NCBI GenBank assembly: GCA_023249935.1
Contig: JAHFBQ010000021.1
Coordinates: forward strand, 1 to 18,461
Direction: 5' to 3'
DNA length: 18,461 nucleotides
From: a bacterium
Lineage (GTDB): Bacteria; Babelota; Babeliae; Babelales; RVW-14
Shown here: positions 6,876 to 14,333 of the stretch, piece after piece
Layout: each line of letters starts with the position of its first letter
How positions within the stretch are numbered: the stretch's first letter is position 1
Program-made: the position numbers and the translations under genes
The notes under the pieces: generated by a model
Told to the model about the DNA's origin: nothing
The model's database searches: none
What the model saw: only the letters and a program-made list of their open reading frames with translations

Positions 6876-6921
6876 AAGGTTTTACAAGCTATTTTGCTAA
6901 GGTTTTACAAGCTATTTTGCT
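6876..6921. repeat. Tandem pair of a 23-bp unit
   Basis: Two perfect adjacent copies (6876-6898 and 6899-6921) begin AAGGTTTTACAAGCTATTTT. They lie just inside the left boundary of the cassette, 24 bp past the merR breakpoint. They may be a junction scar, an element end or a binding site. Two copies without spacers do not make a CRISPR array. The rest of 6853-7031 holds a hairpin (about 6940-6963) and a TTGACT -35-like box (6969-6974) with no good -10 partner. Confidence 0.85.
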
Positions 6922-7031
6922 ATTGAATTACTTCTAAACTACCTCTTTCCCTAAAAGGGAGGTTTGTATTGACTTATTTCGCTTAAGGAAGAAAATTAAC
7001 GAAAAAGCTTACTGCCTAAAAGGTAAAAGTC

Positions 7032-9458
7032 TTGAATAAACGTATTAAGCTCCTTGTTCTCTTCTTTATCCTCTTTCTCCCCCATGCTGCAGCCAATTTT
7101 GCTGAACAGATGGGGGTGAGTAATAGCACGAAACACCTGGTACCTATTGCTAGCCTTAAACAAGGCGGCATTCTTACTAGCTTTGATCCAACAACTGGCA
7201 CCTTCCCTCACGTTAGCATCAAAGCAACACAGACAAGCACAGTAGAAGAGATTTATCACATAACCACGCCGCAAGGGCACATCCTTACGGCAGGCAAACA
7301 GCCTTTTTATGATTTAGTGCGTAAAGAATTTGTGCCCGCCGCTGCATGGACAGCTACACATGTTTTTGTTGATCAGAATTTGTTACCGGTACAGACAACA
7401 GCCGTGACGCGTGTACAGAGTAAACACATATGTTATGAGCTGTATCTACATGATCATCATATTTTCTTTGCATCTGAAGCACGAGTGATGACGCATAACA
7501 ATCCCCTGGCAATCTATTGTACTCTTGAACTGGGAACTCTAATCATTGAGGCCTTACCTTCGCTCATCACAGCTGCAAGTGTAGCACAGCATATTTGGTC
7601 GATAGGACAAAAAAACCGCGTTGCTTTAACTGCTGCGCAAGTAGTTACGCAAGTAGCACAGACTGTTGCTCCTGCCGCGCCTTCATCGGCTACGTCCCTG
7701 GCAGTCCCAACGCTTGGTAGTAAGGCAGCCATTACCGCAACGCACGCAGCACCAGCAGCTAAAATGGTTACATCGGTAGGCAAAGGTATAGCCGCTAGTT
7801 CTCAAGTAACGAAAGCGACTGGAGCAAAAGCATCCCTAGCCGCGAGTCCACCAACGGGTGGTGGGGGTGGTTTGGCAACATCAACTGGAACAGGCATTAC
7901 TGAAACCGCAATTACTACGGGAAGCAGAACAGCAGTGCTGCAAATCGCTATTCCTGTCGCAATGATTGGAGGGGCTGTTACATATGGTCTATATCGGCAA
8001 GAAGTGCGTAGATGTGAAATGAGCGTGCTAGAGCGTAAACGAGAAATAGATCTATTCGACCGTTATACTATAGAAAACCATAGACAAGCGACTATAGCAG
8101 CAGCTCACGAACTTGGACTTACCCATTATGAAACTTATAGTTTCGGCCGTTTTGGGTTCTATCGGTTTGCTCAGTACCTAGAGTTTCTAAAAACGTATGA
8201 CACGTATGGTCAGACTATTACGGCGTTGCGTGATTTATTGAGCAAGCCAATTGACCTGCTATCGCCAGTAGAACGATGTTTACTTGAGTATGCATTACAA
8301 GAAGAACTTAATCCGGGGGTGTGGAAAAGATTTAAACAGTTCTTTAGTCCAGAAAAATCATGTGCGCAGCACCTTGATTCTTACTATGGCAAAGAAGAGG
8401 GTTACATTTTTACCTATGGAGGACAGGAGGTTACTCTCAGCCAACTTATCACCTGTCTTGCACATGAAGCCGATTATGTGGAGCTTAAAACGCTCGAGCA
8501 ACAACTAGCAGCCTTTTTAAACATTCAAGAAGCGACAGCACCATGGAGGAAGCTCACAGCTTTGGTAACTGCCGATCAAAAAGCGCTTGAAGAAATATCA
8601 GCTGGAAGCGGAGAATGCTGCGTTGGAAACGATTCTGTTCAGCCTCCTTCTACAGGAGATTGTTTACCAGTCGCAAAAGATACCGCAAGATGTGGCCTAC
8701 AAGAGACAAGCACCAATGAAGTAAAACCTTGTGACCATCAAGAAACTGCATCTCCACCGCTTAGCCAAGCCGCTCCTACCACACCAAAAAAAGAAAATAC
8801 AAAGGACAATTGGTGTGGATGGAGTAACACGCCGCAGCTGCCGGGTTTTACTGGTGATGAGGAAGGAGTCGCTGATGGTACACCCACCGTTTCAGAATCT
8901 GGTGAAAAGCCTGACCAAGAGAACGAAGAGTCTTTACCCCAATCATCTACTGCAACAACACCATCGATACAACAACCACTAGAAGTGCTACATCCTGATT
9001 TTAGCCAACTTAATATCACCCATATCGTTGCAGGAGAGGGAATAGAACGAAAAGGTGTGATTGGAGCTCATAATCAAGAGAAGTTTTTAGAAACACTGAG
9101 ACAAACCGGCGCTAAACCTGAAGATTTAATTATTACAACAAAAGAGAGTAAACAATTTCCTGGAATCTATGAAATAGGGTACGTAATTCCTTGTAAAGAC
9201 AAAAATGGAAAATTTGATTTAGCACTTGGTAATCGAACTATAGATACTTCAAAAACTGTTTATAATCCCATAGTTTATTCTGATAAAGAAATCGTTGAAT
9301 GGGGAAAAGAAGCTATGAGAGAAGGTATAAATGCCGGAAAAATTAAAGGCAAGCAAATTTTTGGAGAAAGTCTAAATGGTATGAAGTTCATAGGGTATAT
9401 AGATGAGGGAAAAGTAACTAATTTCTTCCCCGTACTGGAGGATTACAAATGGCCTTAA
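7032..9458 (+). CDS. Exported Hint-scaffold toxin with C-terminal EndoU-like RNase domain
   Basis: The 808-aa protein starts at TTG (7032) with AAAGGTAA upstream and a signal peptide, MNKRIKLLVLFFILFLPHAA. Residues about 30-165 form a Hint-like region: LKQGGILTSFDPTTGTFPHV, VEEIYHITTPQGHIL, CYELYLHDHHIFFA and a closing THNN. The N-terminal Cys is missing. An Ala/Thr-rich stretch, a membrane-like segment (about 300-321), a helical region, a Cys cluster (about 529-567) and a Pro/Ser/Glu-rich linker follow. The tail matches bacterial EndoU nucleases: ITHIVAGEG with His664, IGAH with His680, KTVYNPIVYSDKEIVEWG with Lys741, and a closing TNFFP. EndoU toxins cleave RNA, including tRNA, in known CDI systems. 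Counted GC is 25-30% in two 60-base lines of the tail against 43-57% in two lines of the front half, suggesting an exchanged warhead. Confidence 0.83.
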   Translation: MNKRIKLLVLFFILFLPHAAANFAEQMGVSNSTKHLVPIASLKQGGILTSFDPTTGTFPHVSIKATQTSTVEEIYHITTPQGHILTAGKQPFYDLVRKEFVPAAAWTATHVFVDQNLLPVQTTAVTRVQSKHICYELYLHDHHIFFASEARVMTHNNPLAIYCTLELGTLIIEALPSLITAASVAQHIWSIGQKNRVALTAAQVVTQVAQTVAPAAPSSATSLAVPTLGSKAAITATHAAPAAKMVTSVGKGIAASSQVTKATGAKASLAASPPTGGGGGLATSTGTGITETAITTGSRTAVLQIAIPVAMIGGAVTYGLYRQEVRRCEMSVLERKREIDLFDRYTIENHRQATIAAAHELGLTHYETYSFGRFGFYRFAQYLEFLKTYDTYGQTITALRDLLSKPIDLLSPVERCLLEYALQEELNPGVWKRFKQFFSPEKSCAQHLDSYYGKEEGYIFTYGGQEVTLSQLITCLAHEADYVELKTLEQQLAAFLNIQEATAPWRKLTALVTADQKALEEISAGSGECCVGNDSVQPPSTGDCLPVAKDTARCGLQETSTNEVKPCDHQETASPPLSQAAPTTPKKENTKDNWCGWSNTPQLPGFTGDEEGVADGTPTVSESGEKPDQENEESLPQSSTATTPSIQQPLEVLHPDFSQLNITHIVAGEGIERKGVIGAHNQEKFLETLRQTGAKPEDLIITTKESKQFPGIYEIGYVIPCKDKNGKFDLALGNRTIDTSKTVYNPIVYSDKEIVEWGKEAMREGINAGKIKGKQIFGESLNGMKFIGYIDEGKVTNFFPVLEDYKWP

Positions 9459-9829
9459 AAACGGTATTGATTGTTGATAAAAAAGAAATCTATGAATGGA
9501 CCATGACTCTTTTGGATCAGACAGCAAGAAGACAAGAAAGATTCATACATGTCCTTAATCGCTTTAAAAATAAACAAAATAGTGGCGTTGAAGGAATAAG
9601 TGTATTTTTTCAAAATGATTTTGAAGAATGGGATGAATATCGCTGCAAAGATAATGAGATTGCGCTCTTAACTGGCATAGGTGAAGAAAGAATAGGCTAC
9701 ATGAAGTTGCCAGAGTTTTACAAATTAATCGAACAAGTAAGCCAAGAGCATGTGGAATGGTATCCAGAAAATAAAGAAAATGTGAAGCATCTTTTGAAAG
9801 AAGTTAAAGCCGCTTTTAGGCTTGATTAA
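9449..9829 (+). CDS. CdiI-like immunity protein for the EndoU toxin
   Basis: The 126-aa acidic cytoplasmic protein begins 10 bp before the toxin stop codon, with TGGAGG 7 nt upstream of its ATG, so the two are co-translated. It contains VEGISVFFQNDFEEWDEYRC and HVEWYPENKENVKHLLKEV. The mix of Asp, Glu and Trp fits a surface that could cover a basic RNase. Position, size and these features fit the ribonuclease-toxin CdiI immunity proteins paired with EndoU-type CdiA tails; this match is from memory. Its job would be to neutralise the toxin in producer and sister cells. Its last codons overlap the start of the IS5-like remnant, so the C-terminus may have been trimmed or altered. One counted 60-base stretch is 30% GC. 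Confidence 0.75.
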   Translation: MALKTVLIVDKKEIYEWTMTLLDQTARRQERFIHVLNRFKNKQNSGVEGISVFFQNDFEEWDEYRCKDNEIALLTGIGEERIGYMKLPEFYKLIEQVSQEHVEWYPENKENVKHLLKEVKAAFRLD

Positions 9830-10138
9830 GCTCTTTCGCGCATCCAACGCTAGAGATGGAGATCACGAATGGTACATGATTGATGCAACAATTATAAGAA
9901 CTCATCAACATGCAGCAGATGCTTGGCAGGGACAAGAAACTCAAGCATTAGGGCGCAATCGCTGTGGATTTACAACAAAAATTCATGCCAAAGTTGATGC
10001 ATTGGGTCTTCCTTTGAAATTTAGGTGGTGAAGTGCATGATATGAAAAAGGCGCATGAACTCATTTTTTTGTAGAATCAAACAATTCAGACACATTGCAA
10101 CACGCTTTGATAAAACCAGTAAAATGTTCCAAGATGAA
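9822..10138 (+). pseudogene. Decayed IS5-type transposase (DDE, ORFB-like)
   Basis: Three pieces of an IS5-family transposase can be read in different frames. At 9822-10020, EWYMIDATIIRTHQHAADAW and GRNRCGFTTKIHAKVDALGL include the catalytic-region Asp of the MIDAT motif and the typical KIH segment. From 10027, after a frameshift, comes GEVHDMKKAHELIF followed by a stop. At 10079-10138, KQFRHIATRFDKTSKMF is the usual C-terminus. The central part between the last two, including the DRGYD region, is deleted, and the N-terminal HTH part is missing. No terminal inverted repeats were found. It cannot encode a working transposase. Confidence 0.88.
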
Positions 10139-10145
10139 AACGGTA

Positions 10146-10425
10146 TTACTCATCGTCGTAATCGATCTCCCAATCCCCAGGATTGGGCATAAGCGCATCT
10201 TTCTCACCAGCTTTCTTAGCAGCTGTTCGTCTAGCTGGTTTCTTAACCTGCTTTTCTTCTTCATCCTCAAATTCAATATCATCGATGATGTTGCTTGCAA
10301 GCGTTTTATCATTTTTGATGACAGCAAGACGGGTCACCTGTTGCTTGATTCCGGCCTTCAGAGCTTCTTTTTGCGTCACAATATCACCATCAAGCTGCTT
10401 GAACAGTTTGTTGATATCCTGCTGC
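10146..10425 (-). repeat. Right copy of the 280-bp direct repeat, inside intact merR
   Basis: This is the 3' part of the intact merR gene, matched at 6573-6852 with one mismatch. Here the sequence past the stop codon is the IS5-type remnant in place of the terminator found beside the left copy. Homology stops at 10145 on the outer side; on the inner side the gene continues to 10673. Confidence 0.95.
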
Positions 10426-10673
10426 ATCTTGCCAAGCTTTTTTTGCAACTTAAGAATGATATCAACACCAGCAAGATTCACGCCCATTTTGTGCGTCAAG
10501 TTGATGATCTCTTCAAGCCGCTCAACATCTTCTTCAGAAAAAAGACGCGTGTTGCCATCAGAGCGTTTGGGGTTAATCAAGCCCTCTTTTTCATACATAC
10601 GAATCGTTTGTTGGTGAACCGAGAACATTTTAGCCACCACCGATATCGAGTAAAAACCCTTACGCTTTTTCAT
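10146..10673 (-). CDS. MerR-family regulator, HspR-like
   Basis: The 175-aa protein has an N-terminal winged HTH of the MerR class: YSISVVAKMFSVHQQTIRMY (about residues 8-27), then EKEGLI, GNTRLFSEEDVERLEEI and LTHKMGVNLAGVDIIL. The words GNTRLFSEEDVERL and GVNLAGV are typical of HspR, the heat-shock repressor that binds HAIR inverted repeats near dnaK and clpB. A coiled-coil-like middle follows, then a highly charged tail ending WEIDYDDE. HspR genes usually sit in a dnaK operon; here the gene follows lepA by 10 bp with AGGTG as ribosome site. Its last 92 or so codons are duplicated at 6573-6852. No HAIR site was identified in the window. Confidence 0.88.
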   Translation of the reverse strand: MKKRKGFYSISVVAKMFSVHQQTIRMYEKEGLINPKRSDGNTRLFSEEDVERLEEIINLTHKMGVNLAGVDIILKLQKKLGKMQQDINKLFKQLDGDIVTQKEALKAGIKQQVTRLAVIKNDKTLASNIIDDIEFEDEEEKQVKKPARRTAAKKAGEKDALMPNPGDWEIDYDDE

Positions 10674-10683
10674 AACACCTCAT

Positions 10684-12516
10684 CTACTCTTCGTTTTGCA
10701 GAATCGTCAAGAAGGCTTCCTGTGGCAGCTCCACATTACCCACTTGCTTCATCTTCTTCTTGCCCTCTTTTTGCTTTTCTAAAAGTTTTCGTTTACGCGA
10801 AATATCACCACCATAACATTTTGCAATCACGTTCTTACGCATAGCAGAAACCGATTCGCGCGCAAGAATTTTAGCTCCAATGGCTGCCTGGATAGCCACT
10901 TCAAACATTTGGCGATGAATCACTTCTTTTAATTTTTTAGTCAACTGGCGACCAATAAATACCGCACGCTCTTGATGAACAATGACCGAAAGCGCATCGA
11001 CCGCCTTACCATTGAGCAGCAAGTCCAATTTAACCAGCGGCGCTTCTTTATACCCGGCTTCTTCATAATCAAAACTGGCGTAACCAGCGCTGACCGATTT
11101 GAGCTTGTCATAAAAGTCAGTCACAATTTCACTGAGCGGCAGTGTGTACTTAAGTACCAAGCGATTTTCGTCTAAGAAAGTCATCGCCGTTTGTTCGCCA
11201 CGGCGATCCTGACAAAGCTTCATCAAATTCCCAAGATACTCTTTTGGCGTAATGATTGTGCCGTTAATCATCGGCTCATACACTTCATCGATTCTCACTT
11301 GCTCAGGAAATTCTGCAGGGTTCTCGATCATCTGCTCTTTGCCAGACGTCAACTTTACCTTGTATAACACACTTGGCGACGTAGCAATAATGTCGACACT
11401 GTATTCCTGCTCCAAGCGTTGTCTAAAAACATCCATGTGCAACAAACCAAGAAATCCACAGCGAAAACCAAGACCAAGTGCTTGCGAACTTTCTTTCTCA
11501 ACATGCACACTTGGGTCATTAAGCGTTAGTTTTTCAACCGCATCACGAACCAGATCAAAGTCGGTTGCATCTACCGGATAGATCCCCGCAAACACCATTG
11601 ATTTTGCTGGCTTAAAACCTGGCAACGGCTCAACTGGTTGTTTTGGCTTGAAAAAAGTATCCCCAACACGCGCTTCTTTAACCGTCTTCAGGCCAGCGAT
11701 AATGTAACCCACCTGCCCGGTATACAACGCCGTATTTTGTAATGGATCTGGGTACATGATACCGATTTCAAGAATTTCATATTCTTGACCAGTGTTAGCC
11801 GATTGAATTTTATCACCCTTTTGAATTGAGCCATCAATCACTTCAATCAAGCAGATCACACCACGATAATCGTCATACCATGAATCAAAAAGCAATGCTT
11901 TGAACGGTTTATTTGCATCACCCCTTGGCGCCGGAACACGTTCAATCACCGCAGGAAATACTGCTTCAAGCCCCATCCGCGCTTTTGCAGAGATGAGAAG
12001 CGTTTCTTCTTTTTTAACGTCGAACGCTTTGTCCATCTCACGACCAACACGTTCAGGATCAGCCGCTTGCATATCAATTTTATTGATGATTGGAATAATC
12101 GTTAGATCGCCCTCAAAGGCAAGATAAAAATTTGCCATAGTCTGCGCCTGCACGCCCTGCACCGCATCAACGAGTAACAACGCACCCTGACACGCCGCCA
12201 ATGACCGCGAAACTTCGTAGTTAAAGTCGACGTGGCCCGGGGTATCAATCAAGTTAAGCAGATACACATCACCTTTGTATTCAACAAACAACGATGCCGT
12301 TTGTGCCTTGACCGTAATACCGCGCTCACGCTCCACTTGTAATTTATCAAGCACCTGTTCATTTTTAGTACGATTTGAAATTGTACCGGCCATCTCAAGC
12401 AAGCGATCAGCAAGCGTCGATTTGCCGTGGTCGATGTGAGCAATAATCGAAAAATTTCTAATCCGATTCGTTGGAAAATCTTTGAGGTTAAAATCTTGTT
12501 TTAAGCGTATATCCAT
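10684..12516 (-). CDS. lepA: Elongation factor 4 (LepA)
   Basis: LepA is a ribosome-binding translational GTPase linked to back-translocation and initiation or ribosome assembly. The 610-aa protein has the full set of G motifs: SIIAHIDHGKSTLADRLLEM (G1), GITV (G2), LIDTPGHVDFNYEVSR (G3), NKID (G4) and ISAKARMG (G5). The LepA-specific C-terminus is seen in VIAKCYGGDISRKRKLLEKQ and KKKMKQVGNVELPQEAFL. It is about 10 residues longer at the N-terminus than E. coli LepA. The ATG at 12514-12516 is 5 bp past the argS stop codon with no strong ribosome site, suggesting coupling. It forms an argS-lepA-merR unit. Confidence 0.97.
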   Translation of the reverse strand: MDIRLKQDFNLKDFPTNRIRNFSIIAHIDHGKSTLADRLLEMAGTISNRTKNEQVLDKLQVERERGITVKAQTASLFVEYKGDVYLLNLIDTPGHVDFNYEVSRSLAACQGALLLVDAVQGVQAQTMANFYLAFEGDLTIIPIINKIDMQAADPERVGREMDKAFDVKKEETLLISAKARMGLEAVFPAVIERVPAPRGDANKPFKALLFDSWYDDYRGVICLIEVIDGSIQKGDKIQSANTGQEYEILEIGIMYPDPLQNTALYTGQVGYIIAGLKTVKEARVGDTFFKPKQPVEPLPGFKPAKSMVFAGIYPVDATDFDLVRDAVEKLTLNDPSVHVEKESSQALGLGFRCGFLGLLHMDVFRQRLEQEYSVDIIATSPSVLYKVKLTSGKEQMIENPAEFPEQVRIDEVYEPMINGTIITPKEYLGNLMKLCQDRRGEQTAMTFLDENRLVLKYTLPLSEIVTDFYDKLKSVSAGYASFDYEEAGYKEAPLVKLDLLLNGKAVDALSVIVHQERAVFIGRQLTKKLKEVIHRQMFEVAIQAAIGAKILARESVSAMRKNVIAKCYGGDISRKRKLLEKQKEGKKKMKQVGNVELPQEAFLTILQNEE

Positions 12517-12521
12517 AACAG

Positions 12522-14204
12522 CTACATTCTTTCAGGTTGTTCAACACCAAGAAGTTGTAAACAGAGACCCAGTGTATCTTTAAAGAGATTTACCAACACC
12601 AGACGCCCCTTGGTTTGGGCAATGTTCTCACGATCAATAATTTTATTTTTTGTGTAGTACGCATGAAACACCATCGCCAGCTCATAGGCATAGCACGCCA
12701 GCAGATGCGTTTGATAGTTCTCACCAACTGCTCGTAAAACATCATAAAGCCCTAGAATTTTTTTGTAGACTACCAACTCATCATCGCCAACCAGCGCATG
12801 TTCATGGAGCGTGTTTGCTTCAACAACAAACCCCAGCAACGCCTGTTCTTCTTTCGCCTTAGCCAACAAACTTGATGCTCGGACAAGGGCGTACTGCAGG
12901 TAAAAAACAGGATTTTCGTCACTACGCTTAAGCGCAACGCCTAAATCAAATTCAAGATGAGCTTCAGCTCGACGGTTGAGATAGAAATAGCGAGCCACAT
13001 CTTTGCCTACGGTCTCTACCACGTCTGAAAGCTTGGTAAAGGTCCCCGCCCGCTTGGACATGCGAACCAGTTCATCGTTTTCTTTAAGCGAGACAAGCTG
13101 GTACACAATGATATCGAGATGAGCTGACGGATAGCCTAGTGCTTCCATCGTAGACTGAAGTCGCTTCACATACCCATGATGGTCTTGACCAAGAATATCA
13201 ACGAGACGATCAAACCCTCGATCAAATTTATTTTTATGATAGGCAACGTCTGCTGCAATGTAGGTCATCTCACCGTTACTACGACGCAAGACACGGTCTT
13301 TGTCATCACCAAATTCGGTTGCCTTAAACCAGAGAGCGCCATCTTTTTCGTACGCGAGACCTTTGTCTTGCAACTGTTTAATGGCGGCGAAGACAGAGCC
13401 ATCATCGTGCAAAGACTTTTCTGAAAACCAGGTATCAAAATGCACGCCATAGTCACCAAGATCTTGTTTGATCACCTTGAGCAACGCATCTTTTGCATAC
13501 ATTTCAAAGAAATCATCTGACTTCTCTAAAAGTGCCTTACCATGCTCTTTGACGCAGATGGCAGCAACCGGCATCAGGTAATCACCCGCATAACCACCCT
13601 CGGGAAAGGTAAACGCAACACCAAGCGCCTCAAAGCAACGCGCTTTGAATGATTGCCCCAGCAGCTTTATCTGATTACCAGCATCATTGATGTAGTACTC
13701 GGTATGAACGCGATGACCTAAAAATTTTAAAACGCGGGCAATGACATCACCAATGATACCACCACGACCACCGCCAAGATGGACTGGCCCTGTTGGATTA
13801 GCACTAACAAACTCGAGATGATAGGCTAATGGCTTTTCATTTTTTTGCAGACCGAAAAGATTTTTTGGGCTTGTGAGCAATTCCTGCATTCCCTGTAACC
13901 AGACTTCAGGCTTGAAGTAGAAGTTAAGAAACCCTGGCCCAGCTATCTCGATTTTTTCGAGCAGGGTCCAGGGATAATCTTGACGCGCTTCGATTGTAAC
14001 TTTGACGCGCTGTGCAACCTCGCGTGGAGACAGCTGCATTTTCTTGGCCAACAGCAAACCAACATTGCAGCTTACATCGCCGAACTGATCACGCTTTTCG
14101 ATATTTAATTTCACTTCAAGATTGATTAGTTCTGCCGGCACAACCTCAGCAAGCGTACTGATAACGCTTACCAATGCCTGCCTCAACTGCGGGATAATGT
14201 TCAT
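12522..14204 (-). CDS. argS: Arginyl-tRNA synthetase
   Basis: This class I synthetase charges tRNA-Arg in the cytoplasm. The 560-aa protein has the ArgS-specific N-terminal domain (FGDVSCNVGLLLAKKM), the HIGH-type motif in FVSANPTGPVHLGGGRGG, the segment ILGQDHHGYVKRLQ, and MSKRAGTFTKLSDVVE as the KMSKS equivalent. The C-terminal anticodon-binding domain closes with LLGVEQPERM, a typical ArgS ending. The ATG at 14202-14204 has AAAGG 6-7 nt upstream. It is followed 5 bp later by lepA. Confidence 0.97.
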   Translation of the reverse strand: MNIIPQLRQALVSVISTLAEVVPAELINLEVKLNIEKRDQFGDVSCNVGLLLAKKMQLSPREVAQRVKVTIEARQDYPWTLLEKIEIAGPGFLNFYFKPEVWLQGMQELLTSPKNLFGLQKNEKPLAYHLEFVSANPTGPVHLGGGRGGIIGDVIARVLKFLGHRVHTEYYINDAGNQIKLLGQSFKARCFEALGVAFTFPEGGYAGDYLMPVAAICVKEHGKALLEKSDDFFEMYAKDALLKVIKQDLGDYGVHFDTWFSEKSLHDDGSVFAAIKQLQDKGLAYEKDGALWFKATEFGDDKDRVLRRSNGEMTYIAADVAYHKNKFDRGFDRLVDILGQDHHGYVKRLQSTMEALGYPSAHLDIIVYQLVSLKENDELVRMSKRAGTFTKLSDVVETVGKDVARYFYLNRRAEAHLEFDLGVALKRSDENPVFYLQYALVRASSLLAKAKEEQALLGFVVEANTLHEHALVGDDELVVYKKILGLYDVLRAVGENYQTHLLACYAYELAMVFHAYYTKNKIIDRENIAQTKGRLVLVNLFKDTLGLCLQLLGVEQPERM

Positions 14205-14231
14205 GCCAAACCTTTTACACTATTTTATCGT

Positions 14232-14267
14232 CCAGGACCTGCTCGGCGTAGCCTTGGCGAAGCCTGG
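14232..14267. repeat. Imperfect inverted repeat in the argS leader
   Basis: CCAGG and CCTGG arms enclose a segment with GGCGTAGCC and GGCGAAGCC. TGGCGAAGCC is shared with 5683-5692 in the secD leader. The element lies within the 129-bp gap between the barrel protein gene and argS; no clear promoter was found there. Confidence 0.4.
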
Positions 14268-14333
14268 GTCAAATTTTACAATAGGCAAGAGTGTAGCACG
14301 TTTGGATCATTTAGAAAACATTCGTCATTACCC

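Larger units (their letters stand above)
6853..10425. mobile_element. Putative inserted toxin-immunity cassette, 3,573 bp
   Basis: The span is defined by the offset between the two merR repeats: one unit of unique DNA (6853-10145) plus one repeat copy (10146-10425). It carries the EndoU-type toxin gene, its overlapping immunity gene and a decayed IS5-type transposase. No integrase or intact transposase is present, so it may have moved passively or been left by an element since lost. Deleting exactly this span would restore one merR gene next to its terminator. Insertion is inferred from the sequence arrangement. Confidence 0.6.

Noticed and set aside
6876..6921. Possible CRISPR repeats
   Set aside because: There are only two directly adjacent copies with no spacer between them, and no cas gene in the window.
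7032..7530. Inteins in the two Hint-containing proteins
   Set aside because: There is no N-terminal Cys or Ser nucleophile and no host protein split by the domain; a pretoxin-type Hint scaffold fits better.
9822..10031. Possible intact small gene after the immunity gene
   Set aside because: The sequence is clearly an internal piece of an IS5-type transposase, read from a TTG without a ribosome site and ended by a frameshift.
10095..10844. Open plus-strand frame of 249 codons across the merR and lepA ends
   Set aside because: It is antisense to two well-supported genes and crosses their junction; its protein sequence shows no domain.
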